A stretch of 57,845 bases of DNA from positions 14,764,027-14,821,871 of the forward strand of contig NC_087068.1 of assembly GCF_963678635.1 (NCBI RefSeq), read 5' to 3'. The notes below the pieces were generated by a model. That model made no database searches. It was not told where the DNA came from and worked only from the letters and a program-made list of their open reading frames with translations. Both the position numbers and the translations under genes were made by a program. Numbering within the stretch: the stretch's first letter is position 1; the number at the start of each line of letters is the position of its first letter. The stretch comes from Symsagittifera roscoffensis (Eukaryota > Xenacoelomorpha > Acoela > Convolutidae). Below are positions 41,893 through 50,079 of this stretch, one piece after another.

Positions 41893-42423
41893 TTACATAT
41901 TTTAACTTACATATTTAACCTGACATATTTTAACTTTGAGTCATATTTTAACTTATCAAATGAATATTCAAGTAGCATAATACTAACAGACAGCGATTTC
42001 ATACTCACAGATAGAACATGTGCGATAGCAATCACAGCAGACATAAATTTTAAGACAGCGTTAGCAGCAGATTTTAAGAGAGAATATAAAAACATAGATT
42101 TCCTTTGGAAGCAAAGACCAGGAATAGGGGGTGTAGCAGCCTTGCCTCCGGCGACGTCACAGATACCGGAAAAATACCTATGTTTCTTAGTGAAACGGGC
42201 GACGGAGAAGCGGCACGTGGACCCGGAAAACCTAGTCTTGTCCTTGACCAGACTGAGAGACTTCCTCGTGGAAAGGGATGTGAAGGAGCTTTCGCTTCCA
42301 GTGTACGACCCGAACAGAGGACGACTGCATCCTCGAGAACTGTACGCGCTCATACACGTAATCTTCTCTGATACTAATATAGAAGTAAACTTACATAAGA
42401 AATATTACTTAAGTATAGGCTGA
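41848..42423 (+). CDS. Macrodomain protein, OARD1/TARG1-like (ADP-ribose hydrolase family), degenerate active site
   Basis: An open frame of 191 codons with no internal ATG, so it probably belongs to the pol polyprotein. From about 41985 it follows the macrodomain layout of OARD1-type proteins. A β-strand/loop SDFILTDRTCAIAITADIN is followed by a helix ALAADFKREYKNIDFL (the 'sl.H.is.d..mgagia..fk..f' region) and GIGGVAALP. Then come YLCFLVKRATEK, the NLVLSLTRLRDFLVERDVKE helix, LSLPVYDPNRGRLHPREL and FSDTNIEVNL. In OARD1-type enzymes the loop after 'sLP' carries the catalytic Asp just before Arg-Leu. Here that position reads G-R-L, so hydrolase activity may be lost while ligand binding remains possible. 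It is preserved better than nearby spacers. Alternative: a captured viral-type macrodomain, but OARD1 gives the closer match by eye. Confidence 0.7.
   Translation, partial: KQKQAKNQRNLTYFNLHILTYIFNLTYFNFESYFNLSNEYSSSIILTDSDFILTDRTCAIAITADINFKTALAADFKREYKNIDFLWKQRPGIGGVAALPPATSQIPEKYLCFLVKRATEKRHVDPENLVLSLTRLRDFLVERDVKELSLPVYDPNRGRLHPRELYALIHVIFSDTNIEVNLHKKYYLSIG
41880..41965 (+). repeat. Short tandem repeat at the pol–macrodomain junction
   Basis: Five imperfect copies of 'acatattttaactt' (14–17 bp) are seen. They fall immediately after the pol extension and before the first conserved macrodomain residues, exactly at the frame change. Confidence 0.7.
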
Positions 42424-42753
42424 GTTAAGGTGACATGCAAGAGGGTGTCAGACTAAAGTAGGTAATGTGTATTATGTTATGTTATGTGTTATGTTATTAA
42501 GGTCCTGGGTAAGAAGAAGTTAGTGACCACGAACAACTGAACAACGATCTTAGGAATAGATCCAAAGTTTGGACTGTCCAATCTTAGGTCGAGTTCCAAA
42601 ATTTTAGAGACCGATTGATTTTAATAAATTTTAGAATCAAAATCTTCTTATCTGACTGTTTTAAATAAATTTTAACAAGAGCTAAGGTGGAACGGAGAAC
42701 TGTGATAATCGTGACCTCTTTTGTAGATCCTGATTGATCATTTAATTACTCAC
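42424..42753 (+). other. Non-coding gap between macrodomain and next ORF
   Basis: About 330 bp of AT-rich sequence with a 'ttatg' microsatellite-like run near 42470–42502. The sequence 'gactcacttgagtcaaatc'-type near 42750 precedes the next ORF. It could hold a subgenomic promoter or splice acceptor, but none is demonstrable. Confidence 0.35.
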
Positions 42754-42798
42754 TTGAGTCAAATCATCAAATCAAATCGAATCGAACCTGAAAAGAGA

Positions 42799-43137
42799 AT
42801 GGATAACTTCAACTTGGATGAATTGATGGACCTAGCAGAGGCATATGTAGGACCGATGGTAGATGCGATCTATCATCCGCTAATGGACCAAGACTTCGCT
42901 CTGGAGGACCCAGAGGTTGTCATGTTGCTGACCGCCCTGATAAACATCTTGGGGCATGACAACCGTTGGGACCGCCCCACGGAAGTCCTATTGATGGCAG
43001 CATACGGAGAGAGGGGAGTACTTGACCGCCCGAACATGAAAGTGATGAGATGGAGAAACGGGGCTCTGGATTGGGAAGTTCTAGGACTTAACAACCAGGT
43101 GAGATGCTTTTGCCCTCCAAGCCCAAGCCTGGGCTGA
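42799..43137 (+). CDS. Extra-module ORF 1 (unrecognised, acidic)
   Basis: It starts at ATG 42799 (MDNFNLDELMDLAEAYVGPM). It is 112 codons, acidic and helical, with a WDRPTEVLLMAAYGERGVLD segment. Near its end CAGGTGAGA looks like a splice donor, and the next frame's ATG at 43104 overlaps its last ~34 bases. It could be a separate small protein or the N-terminal piece of the next ORF. I do not recognise it. Confidence 0.5.
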   Translation: MDNFNLDELMDLAEAYVGPMVDAIYHPLMDQDFALEDPEVVMLLTALINILGHDNRWDRPTEVLLMAAYGERGVLDRPNMKVMRWRNGALDWEVLGLNNQVRCFCPPSPSLG

Positions 43138-43799
43138 GGAGAATGCATCAAGAGATGAACAGCGAGGCTGCCTCGTCTAGTTCGCCACTGAGAATAGCTG
43201 TGCCACCAAAGAGGACGAGAGCAGAACAAGGGGTTCAAACGAACCAAACCATGCAAGATCTAGATGGGATGCAAGATGAGCTGGAAAGGACCAGGAAGGA
43301 GCTGGATGAAGTGACTAAGACCATGCTCATTACGGAGGACGACAGAGACATGTGGAAGAAAATGTTTGAAGACTGCAACAAAAAGCAGGGTGACGAAATT
43401 GAACGCTTGAGGCGGGACTACAAGGAGCGATCAGAACGGGTGGCATTGACTACAGCCGTGGAAAAAGTGATGCCTGCAAGGAGTATTCCTCGTGGGCAGT
43501 CGCCGATGGAGCTCTTGACGCCTCGAGAAATGAGTCAAACGACAGAAACGCGACTCCCAGCTACAACAGGTCGAGTGACAATTCCGGACCCGAGTGATAC
43601 CTTAGGTGACCCAGTCGTGGAGCAGACGATGATGAAGCTAATAGAGACAGCTGGACGACTAGTGGCCAACGGGAATGCGCCAGGTTCCGGGGTGACTGCA
43701 CCCTATGGAACGGTTGACGATATGGGCAGAGGACAGCTCTCTCAAGACGTAATGACCAAAAGGGGAGTGAGCGATGCAACGCTACCAATGGGGAGCTGA
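43104..43799 (+). CDS. Extra-module ORF 2 (coiled-coil protein)
   Basis: It is 231 codons from ATG 43104. Residues about 48–115 form a strong charged coiled coil (MQDELERTRKELDEVTKTML, KKMFEDCNKKQGDEIERLRR, DYKERSERV). A Ser/Thr/Pro-rich linker and a short helical C-terminus follow. The overlap with ORF 1 and proximity to the SGNH ORF suggest that the three may be segments of one polyprotein. Function unknown. A multimerisation role is an inference from the coiled coil only. Confidence 0.55.
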   Translation: MLLPSKPKPGLRRMHQEMNSEAASSSSPLRIAVPPKRTRAEQGVQTNQTMQDLDGMQDELERTRKELDEVTKTMLITEDDRDMWKKMFEDCNKKQGDEIERLRRDYKERSERVALTTAVEKVMPARSIPRGQSPMELLTPREMSQTTETRLPATTGRVTIPDPSDTLGDPVVEQTMMKLIETAGRLVANGNAPGSGVTAPYGTVDDMGRGQLSQDVMTKRGVSDATLPMGS

Positions 43800-43826
43800 A
43801 AAGTCCCGGACAGGAAGATACGAAAG

Positions 43827-44840
43827 ATGCCGGCAAAGAAAGTGTCACGGGTAATGGATGTGCAAAAGAACAATCAGTTGAAGTATAACTTCACAGGAGT
43901 TCCGGAGGCAGATCCGAGAGCTTGCTTTAATCGAGCGACCTGGAACCCGGCAGTAAACCTGCAGCAACCACCACTGGGGACATCACATCTGATACTGGGA
44001 GACAGCTTGGTCAGGGTGCTCTCAAACTTGAGGACCTCCTGGATCACCACGGTGATGGCTTTTGGAGGCGCGACGATAGCCCAGTTTTTTCGGATGGTGG
44101 AGTTGATGAATCCAGGGAGAATCCCTAATGTAACGATCCTCGTTGGGACAAATAACATCTCGAGAAGCTCGGAAAAGGAAGAAGCACTATGGGAATCAAT
44201 GATGGTGTGCTTGTATACTACTCTCTGGCAGAAGTTCAACTGCGCGGTACTGACCGTTTGCACTGTGCCAATGAACACGAGGACATTGACTGCATCAGGG
44301 AGAAGACACAACGAAGGAGTGATCAGGTGGAACAACATGCCGAGGAATATTGCAAGCCAGAACGCTGGAAGGATGATCGTTATGGATATCGAACACGAGC
44401 TAAGGGCTATGGATCAGGCCAGGCTGACCACTGACGGCATTGACTTTGATAGCATAGAAGGACAGGCCTGGTTGAACAGAGTCTTCCAAGAGCGATTGGA
44501 TGAGTTGGAAGTAGAACTCTTTGACACTGCAGTGCTGAAGGAAGAGGGAGTATCTAACGAACCGACAATTACCACCTTTGTGCCTCCTAACCTGGAAACA
44601 CGCTTGGGAGCGGTCCCAGCCGTGACTATCTATAAGCCGCAAAGCTCCAGCGAACCCGGGCACAGAACAGATGTACGAGATCGATTGGGAGAAGCGCCCA
44701 TGAGCAGGACCATCAACCCTAGACGAAGATTAGGACCTGTCAACTCGACAGCGGAAACGACCAGCACCTCTAGATCGGATACGAGATCTGAGACAACGAG
44801 CAGCGCCGAGAGGAGCGACGTCCAAACAGGAGCTCTCTAA
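43827..44840 (+). CDS. Extra-module ORF 3: SGNH/GDSL-hydrolase-like protein
   Basis: It is 337 codons from ATG 43827. Residues about 50–230 have the SGNH fold blocks in order. Block I is LILGDSLVRVL, with the nucleophile-position Ser at 44004–44006. Block II is MAFGGATIAQFF (the oxyanion Gly), and block III is ILVGTNNISRSS (the G-x-N motif). Block V is TTDGIDFDSIEGQAWLNRVF, where the canonical D-x-x-H reads D-G-I-D, so the catalytic His position is Asp. The C-terminal ~110 residues are Ser/Thr/Arg-rich and disordered. SGNH esterases occur in ORF1 of some LINEs (established), but their presence after integrase in an LTR element is unusual. The stop TAA overlaps the next ATG as TAATG, which would permit coupled reinitiation. 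Substrate unknown. Confidence 0.75.
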   Translation: MPAKKVSRVMDVQKNNQLKYNFTGVPEADPRACFNRATWNPAVNLQQPPLGTSHLILGDSLVRVLSNLRTSWITTVMAFGGATIAQFFRMVELMNPGRIPNVTILVGTNNISRSSEKEEALWESMMVCLYTTLWQKFNCAVLTVCTVPMNTRTLTASGRRHNEGVIRWNNMPRNIASQNAGRMIVMDIEHELRAMDQARLTTDGIDFDSIEGQAWLNRVFQERLDELEVELFDTAVLKEEGVSNEPTITTFVPPNLETRLGAVPAVTIYKPQSSSEPGHRTDVRDRLGEAPMSRTINPRRRLGPVNSTAETTSTSRSDTRSETTSSAERSDVQTGAL

Positions 44841-45257
44841 TGTGGTCGAGGCCAATACCTTCTCCGTGGCACACATACAAGGATGACCTGATGAAACTGA
44901 ACCTTCAGACAGCGAGCTTCGCAGCGGATGCCATGAGGATGCTGAACGGAGCAAGGTTATTGGTCAGCGGGTTGTACTCGATAACAGGAGTGGACTGGTT
45001 GATAGCGGCTGGCATAAACTTTGGCTCTACAACTGCCTTGAGGTTTGCCGACCTAGAGGGACTACCCTCTAATAACACGATGGGCCCAGTGAATGCAAGG
45101 CCGTTAAAAGACGTAAGACTGAATCACGATGAGGGGAATCGAGAAGAGAGACCGGGAAGATTTCTGATAACGAGGGCGCCGATTGGACAACATGTGAAGA
45201 TGTTCATGCAGCTGAAGACACGCCAGGTCATGTGAAAGAAAGGATATACCCGAACAA
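44840..45257 (+). CDS. Extra-module ORF 4 (unrecognised linker segment)
   Basis: ATG 44840 overlaps the preceding stop (TAATG). The 131-codon frame has a helical segment ASFAADAMRMLNGARLLVSG followed by LYSITGVDWLIAAGINFGST, moderately hydrophobic but not a clear membrane span. The stop at 45235 is followed by continuing open sequence in another frame into ORF 5, so this may be the N-terminal domain of ORF 5. Confidence 0.5.
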
Positions 45258-46685
45258 GTGAATCAAGAAGGTGATGTCCAAAGATACGGCGGGTTGAAAG
45301 CGATAAAGAAAGATGAGACCATCTTTGCCGCATATGACAAGGCAGAAATGAGGAAGGCCACGATTACGATAGTAGCGAATTCAGACTTCGTGCACACTTC
45401 CAAGTCTCTGTTTTGGCCGGACGTGAGAATGTTGGCAGCGGTCGATCTAGACCTAATGCAATCCGTGTCAATGGCGATTGGGGTACAAAGACAAACAGAG
45501 ATGAACCCAATCACAATTGTGTTTGCTGGCATCAATGACCATTTAGATAGTAGGGGTTTTCTGAGCAGACTCAGAGAGCCTACGACAGCTGAAGCCGCTG
45601 TATGGCCAGCGATAAAAGATAAACTCGAGTCGATGGGTGAAGTGGTGGATACCCTGAAAGAAAATTCCTTCACCAATATGACACCGAGAGCCGTGTTCTT
45701 GCTGTCTCCGGGGTATGCACGTCTCCCGGATGGACTAAAATTCGTGTATGCGATTGTGGCTTTGCTCTCAGAAGGGAAATATGATGTAATCATATCGGCT
45801 CCAAATCGCGAGATAGAGATGGAGAATATGAGACCACTCAGGGCCGAACTACCGGCGGTGTGGTCGGATATCTCGAACGCAATGAGAGGATTCAAGGACC
45901 ACTCACTACACATGCTAATGTTGGACGAGGTGCTGGGGTTGGAACTGTCCAACTTCCGTCGACAATTCAAAATGAAGCCAGGAATAGATGACGACCATCG
46001 AGTAATTGTGGCGATGTCGAACAACTTATGGTTCCGAGGAATGGACATAAAAGAGGAAGGAGAGAGAAGAAATAACTCCAAGGATAGCAGAGCTCACTTA
46101 GAGGCGATGGTTTTGAGAACCCAACCAGAAGCTAACCAGTGGCTACATCTAACTCCCCGAGTAGCGGCAATGCCGAGGAGAAGCTACCAAGGAGTGTGCC
46201 AAGTTACCCTGGAGACTTTCTGGACTGAGAAGGCGAAGGGAGAAGAAGGCTTGGAACGGACTGATAGCATGTTGGAAGGGCTGGGAGCCGGATGGACCGC
46301 GTCCTTCTTGGCAAAAGTCTACCCAAAACTCTCTCGATACTTGATAAAAGAATTCCTCCAAGCAGTAGTGGAAGTATCAATCGTTGAACTACTAGCCTTG
46401 TTCGTGACGTTTGGAGCAGAAAACTTTGTGAAAGGACCGGTAGTACTCCTCACCGAAGGAGCTCAGAATTTGCGGTTAGATGGACTTCTAACCTTGATTG
46501 CAATAACCCATGGAAACTTGGGAGGACTGATGAACCTGACACGTTACCCAGAGCAGATGAGAGAGAATGTGAAGAAATTTGATGTGAAGAAAGCCACGGA
46601 TTCGTGGAATAAGATAAGAGATCTGAGACATACTCTTATCCAAGTACCTCGTGCATCAGAATCGCTTTGGAACAGGAGAGGATGA
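45258..46685 (+). CDS. Extra-module ORF 5: large unrecognised protein with SGNH-like blocks
   Basis: It is 475 codons. Residues about 30–260 show an order of blocks that resembles a second, diverged SGNH-type domain: TITIVANSDFVHTSKSLFW (block I position, no GDS), PITIVFAGINDHLDSRG (block III-like G-x-N-D), PRAVFLLSPGY, and PGIDDDHRVIVAMSNNLWF (block V-like D-x-x-H). After residue 300 it is helical with ATG-free continuation (YLIKEFLQAVVEVSIVELLA, FVTFGAENFVKGPVVLLTEG, LRLDGLLTLIAITHGNLGGL). The hydrophobic stretches contain acidic residues and look amphipathic rather than transmembrane. The frame ends at 46685 but the neighbouring frame continues at once. I do not recognise the C-terminal domain. 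Confidence 0.6.
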   Translation: MNQEGDVQRYGGLKAIKKDETIFAAYDKAEMRKATITIVANSDFVHTSKSLFWPDVRMLAAVDLDLMQSVSMAIGVQRQTEMNPITIVFAGINDHLDSRGFLSRLREPTTAEAAVWPAIKDKLESMGEVVDTLKENSFTNMTPRAVFLLSPGYARLPDGLKFVYAIVALLSEGKYDVIISAPNREIEMENMRPLRAELPAVWSDISNAMRGFKDHSLHMLMLDEVLGLELSNFRRQFKMKPGIDDDHRVIVAMSNNLWFRGMDIKEEGERRNNSKDSRAHLEAMVLRTQPEANQWLHLTPRVAAMPRRSYQGVCQVTLETFWTEKAKGEEGLERTDSMLEGLGAGWTASFLAKVYPKLSRYLIKEFLQAVVEVSIVELLALFVTFGAENFVKGPVVLLTEGAQNLRLDGLLTLIAITHGNLGGLMNLTRYPEQMRENVKKFDVKKATDSWNKIRDLRHTLIQVPRASESLWNRRG

Positions 46686-47115
46686 GACGATTGAGAGGGA
46701 GGAAGACGTGAGACGACATGTCGGGGGCATGCCTCTGCTAACTGATCTAAGCTTAGCTATGAGGACCGATACCTTAGCGCTGATCAGAGGGGCCACGGAG
46801 TTTGTGACAGTGATCTATTGACCAGCAGTCACGTTTGCGTTCCCTGATGTTAAGGTGGAAGCGTACAGGAGGTCGGTGCAACACCTGAACCTCATATCGG
46901 CAGTGGACGGGAGTTTGCTGAACTGGTGTGAGCAGCATGTTTTGCGAGAACTCATGAGCTAAGATCTGTTGTTTGGAAAGATAGCAGAGCCAGAAATGAC
47001 GGTCGTCAACTTTGATGATCACTTCCGTGATTGTATGGGAGAAGTGGAGAGAGGGCACATTGAAGTATTCCGAAGCTCTGGAATCTAAGGCCCTATGACA
47101 AGACGAATGGTGAGA
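46684..47115 (+). pseudogene. ORF 5 continuation, broken by stops
   Basis: The adjacent frame reads EREEDVRRHVGGMPLLTDLS…RGATEFVTVIY, then TGA (46819–46821), then PAVTFAFPDVKVEAYRRSVQ and LNWCEQHVLRELMS. A TAA (46960–46962) follows, then AEPEMTVVNFDDHFRDCMGE, and a TAA (47086–47088). The composition and codon use stay protein-like across the stops. These are therefore disabling point mutations in one long original frame rather than intergenic sequence. Confidence 0.6.
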
Positions 47116-47408
47116 TGACAAGAATTCCTCGTCTCACTGCGGCATACCAAAAGGTGAGAGAAGAGACGAAAGACTGGGGTGGTTACGAGAAGCTGTCAGA
47201 GGAAATCCCTGAATTCCCTCTGATAAGAAGAATGTTGCTCGGAGCAGTCTCCGTAGTACAATTTCCTAGATTGAGAGCATTTGAGACCAATGAAAGGAGG
47301 GTACGGAATTCTCGGAAACGATGGATCCGAGTTTTGTGGGCAGAAATGCCGCAGTGTTACAGTATACGCGAATTGCTTATACGGATCAAGCCACGAGGAG
47401 GCACATAG
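47115..47408 (+). CDS. ORF 5 continuation (second frame)
   Basis: An open frame MTRIPRLTAAYQKVREETKD…EIPEFPLIRRMLLGAVSVVQ. It then meets the overlapping frame beginning MDPSFVGRNAAVLQYTRIAY near 47310–47320. One of the two is out of register after ~47320, and the second keeps going for another 290 bp and is likely the original. No recognised domain. Confidence 0.45.
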   Translation: MTRIPRLTAAYQKVREETKDWGGYEKLSEEIPEFPLIRRMLLGAVSVVQFPRLRAFETNERRVRNSRKRWIRVLWAEMPQCYSIRELLIRIKPRGGT

Positions 47409-47617
47409 GCAATGCCGCGACTCCGAAGCCTGGAGCGTTTGACACGGAATGGATGGGATTAAACCTAGCGCCTATGAGGATGAGAGGCAGAGCCGAATTA
47501 CCTGAGGCCTCCCTGATTTTGAACAGTGTGAAACAGGGGTTAACAGTGGGAGGAACGTTGCAGACGAGAACCTTCCTGGCACCCTTCGGCTATGAGGAAA
47601 TCAAAGTGGTCCATTGA
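47309..47617 (+). CDS. ORF 5 continuation (third frame)
   Basis: It runs from about MDPSFVGRNAAV through WMGLNLAPMRMRGRAELPEA and LTVGGTLQTRTFLAPFGYEE to TGA at 47615–47617. The same frame goes on with SAGRLIIPKFPERAKTERQG and then into the ORF at 47762. The TGA is therefore an in-frame stop rather than an end. Confidence 0.45.
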   Translation, partial: FSETMDPSFVGRNAAVLQYTRIAYTDQATRRHIGNAATPKPGAFDTEWMGLNLAPMRMRGRAELPEASLILNSVKQGLTVGGTLQTRTFLAPFGYEEIKVVH

Positions 47618-48766
47618 GAAGAGGAAGATAAATCTGCTGGCAGGTTAATCATACCGAAATTTCCGGAAAGGGCCAAGACTGAAAGGCAAGGACCCTCAAG
47701 TTCTAGAGATACGTCAGGAGGAGATGATGGGCAGGGAGGAAGCCGTCGATCGGAGGAGCCTATGCAAGAGGATCCCGATCAAGCAGAGAAGGAGGACGAC
47801 AAAGCATCGACAGGAGGAATATCCAGCCTGGATTTCAATTTATTCAGTGACTTTGAAAACAACGCAGACGCGTTGGAAACGACTGAACCAGCAAACGAAG
47901 GTACTTCGACACTGGAACTTTCGTCAAATTTTGCGGAAATGGAACGGAATTTGCCGGAGAGCAGCTCTCCGGGCAATTCTAAAGACAATGAACAGAGACT
48001 CCTCATGGAATCACCAAGGAGATGGAGGATAGAAGGCGCTGCCAGAGTACCCTTCTTCGGGACATTACCCGAAGCAGAGTGGGAGGTACAACACCGAGAC
48101 CATGAGAATAGGACGGGATGCAGATTGGACAGAGTAGCCTTCATGGAGGAAGTCTGGACAGTGGTTCAGAGCTACGGAACCCAGTCCATTTTGAAAATAG
48201 GTCTCAACCGACCACTGATGCGGGAAGTCCTTGGCAAACTCGACGAGTGTGAAGGGAGATTGAGTGAGTTGTTGATCGACTCAGCCACTCACGAAAGTGA
48301 AGCAAACTCTCCCATAAAGATGACACCGCAAGAGGATAAAGGAGAAGTTGTATATCTGTCGAGAACTAAGAAAAGAACGATGCGATCGAAATTGGTGATT
48401 GATAAGATCCATGAGATGAAGATGAAACTAGGCAGCAAAGTGATACCGAGGAGAGCGGGAAAGATGAAGGTGGATTCTGAGATATCGATAAAAGCTGTCA
48501 ACTCAGCGAAAAGGAAACGAGTCGGAGAAGTCATGGATTTGAGACAAGGTGATGATCGATTGCCTGGCACGGACAGAATGTTAACGGATGTAGCAATGGT
48601 GCCGTCAATTCTCATGGCAGGGATAAGTTCGACAGGTTATAAATCCAAACGGAGTGACCGCACTCTGACTGGAGCAACGTTAGAAATGGAAATACTCTCC
48701 CACTTTAAACCGTCTCCCATGAACCACGGAAAGGGAAGTGTCGTAATAGCTCATACAAGGAGCTGA
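47618..48766 (+). CDS. Extra-module ORF 6 (unrecognised, acidic then basic)
   Basis: Open through 48766 (stop TGA), with ATG at 47762. The first ~90 residues are acidic and Ser-rich (EDPDQAEKEDDKAS, DFENNADALETTEPANEG). A folded-looking part with FFGTLPEAEWEVQHRDHENR and VAFMEEVWTVVQSYGTQSIL follows. A strongly basic stretch (SRTKKRTMRSKLVIDKIHEM, KVIPRRAGKMKV, SAKRKRVGEVMD) could bind nucleic acid or act as a nuclear signal. There is no recognised domain, signal peptide or membrane helix. Confidence 0.5.
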   Translation, partial: EEEDKSAGRLIIPKFPERAKTERQGPSSSRDTSGGDDGQGGSRRSEEPMQEDPDQAEKEDDKASTGGISSLDFNLFSDFENNADALETTEPANEGTSTLELSSNFAEMERNLPESSSPGNSKDNEQRLLMESPRRWRIEGAARVPFFGTLPEAEWEVQHRDHENRTGCRLDRVAFMEEVWTVVQSYGTQSILKIGLNRPLMREVLGKLDECEGRLSELLIDSATHESEANSPIKMTPQEDKGEVVYLSRTKKRTMRSKLVIDKIHEMKMKLGSKVIPRRAGKMKVDSEISIKAVNSAKRKRVGEVMDLRQGDDRLPGTDRMLTDVAMVPSILMAGISSTGYKSKRSDRTLTGATLEMEILSHFKPSPMNHGKGSVVIAHTRS

Positions 48767-49222
48767 GGCTCACTAAGGAATCCATGGGAGCGCTTCCGAA
48801 ACTCAATGAATACTGTGGACCAATCAGAAAGAAGTGTCCGGAGTCATAGGGATGGCGTACAACCCGTTTCTCAGTGAAGACATACGCGATTGCTTCTTTG
48901 ATTACGAACAAGCGGTGTTGCTGAGGTTCTGGACATCGAGAATTGCAACGATTAGGAGCGCTGCTAACCCGTAGACCAAACTGGGACTAGTCGTAGAAGA
49001 AAAGGTAGCTGCACCTTCCGTGCCAGAATCCGACAAACGAGTGGAATTTGGATTGGGATTCTCAGATGAATTACTAAGAACGAGCTTGATGATAGCGTTG
49101 GAACTGATGAGATATCGTGATGTCCTAGTCCCAACGCTGATTCGATACTACTTGCAACGCAAGATGTACAGAGGGAACTAAATGCGGACTGTAACCTGCG
49201 TGATCTTAATATCATATACAAT
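48767..49222 (+). pseudogene. Broken coding segment between ORF 6 and ORF 7
   Basis: The best frame reads GMAYNPFLSEDIRDCFFDYE…LLRFWTSRIATIRSAANP, a TAG near 48972, then VESDKRVEFGLGFSDELL-like sequence (seen as PESDKRVEFGLGFSDELLRT) and LMRYRDVLVPTLIRYYLQRK. It continues after another frame change into ORF 7. It connects ORF 6 to ORF 7 as one original protein-coding stretch. Confidence 0.4.
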
Positions 49223-50023
49223 GTGATGGCAACAGCCTCTAAGAGCAACGGGGAAGACAAAGTGGAGTTGCCTGGCTGGGGACCAGAAGACTGGGTTAAA
49301 CCTGGTAGCTGTCTGGCAGAAGTATGCGGACTGGAAGGTCACGTTTGTGGAAGTCTAGATTGCGTGAAAACCTTGGAGAAACACCACAAACAGTTGACAA
49401 TATTGTTTGGGAACATTGTGATGAAAGCGAAGACGGAAACGGAATTGATCGCAGATTGCCATGGAGGAACCGAGGTGAATCTAGTGACTGCACTAGGATT
49501 CTACAGTATGTTTGGTTCTTTAGAGTCACTATTGAATCTAGAACAGAAACATGAGATGATCACGGCCATCAGTGTAGAAGTGTTCCCGGGAGTTTTGCAA
49601 ACTGAGCAAAAGCACATAGGAAAATGGAGGGAAGCGATCGAGGCGGAAATGAGCATCAGGCACAGTGAAACTTATCGCAAACCATCAGGAGCGCGATATT
49701 TGGTGGGATCGACATTAGCTCCAATGTGCAAGAGCAGATACCCAGTGCATTTCGTAGCTGTGGATGTAAAAAGTACGAGAACGATCGTGGATCAAGCCTT
49801 CTCAGTGCCAAAGTGTGTGAGATTAGCGAGAATGTCAGAAAGATCTTATGAGTTATTGTGCAAGATGTTCTCAGCAGTTCCAGAGAGAACTAAGGAGGAG
49901 TTGGAATCGATACTGGGAAAGAAGTTCATGGGATACGTGAGTGGGAACTTCAGTGACTTTGAGAGACAGAAACAGAGAGGATCAACCGTTACAGATTACA
50001 ATACAGTAGACGAGAATGATTAA
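49223..50023 (+). CDS. Extra-module ORF 7 (unrecognised, Cys-rich start)
   Basis: It is 266 codons. Near the N-terminus, CLAEVCGLEGHVCGSLDC (four Cys and a His within 18 residues) followed by KHHK could form a zinc site. The rest is a mixed α/β pattern (ITAISVEVFPGVLQTEQKHI, YPVHFVAVDVKSTRTIVDQA) with an acidic C-terminus. The stop at 50023 is followed by more open frame in the next register (SPPGDDGSGTITGSFGKA). Family not recognised. Confidence 0.5.
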   Translation: MMATASKSNGEDKVELPGWGPEDWVKPGSCLAEVCGLEGHVCGSLDCVKTLEKHHKQLTILFGNIVMKAKTETELIADCHGGTEVNLVTALGFYSMFGSLESLLNLEQKHEMITAISVEVFPGVLQTEQKHIGKWREAIEAEMSIRHSETYRKPSGARYLVGSTLAPMCKSRYPVHFVAVDVKSTRTIVDQAFSVPKCVRLARMSERSYELLCKMFSAVPERTKEELESILGKKFMGYVSGNFSDFERQKQRGSTVTDYNTVDEND

Positions 50024-50079
50024 GTCCACCGGGTGATGATGGAAGTGGAACCATTACTGGAAGCTTCGGTAAAGCGTAA

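Noticed and set aside
45263-46081. 272-codon antisense ORF in the 3' module
   Set aside because: Antisense shadow of the 45,258 sense frame. Ser-rich with no domain.
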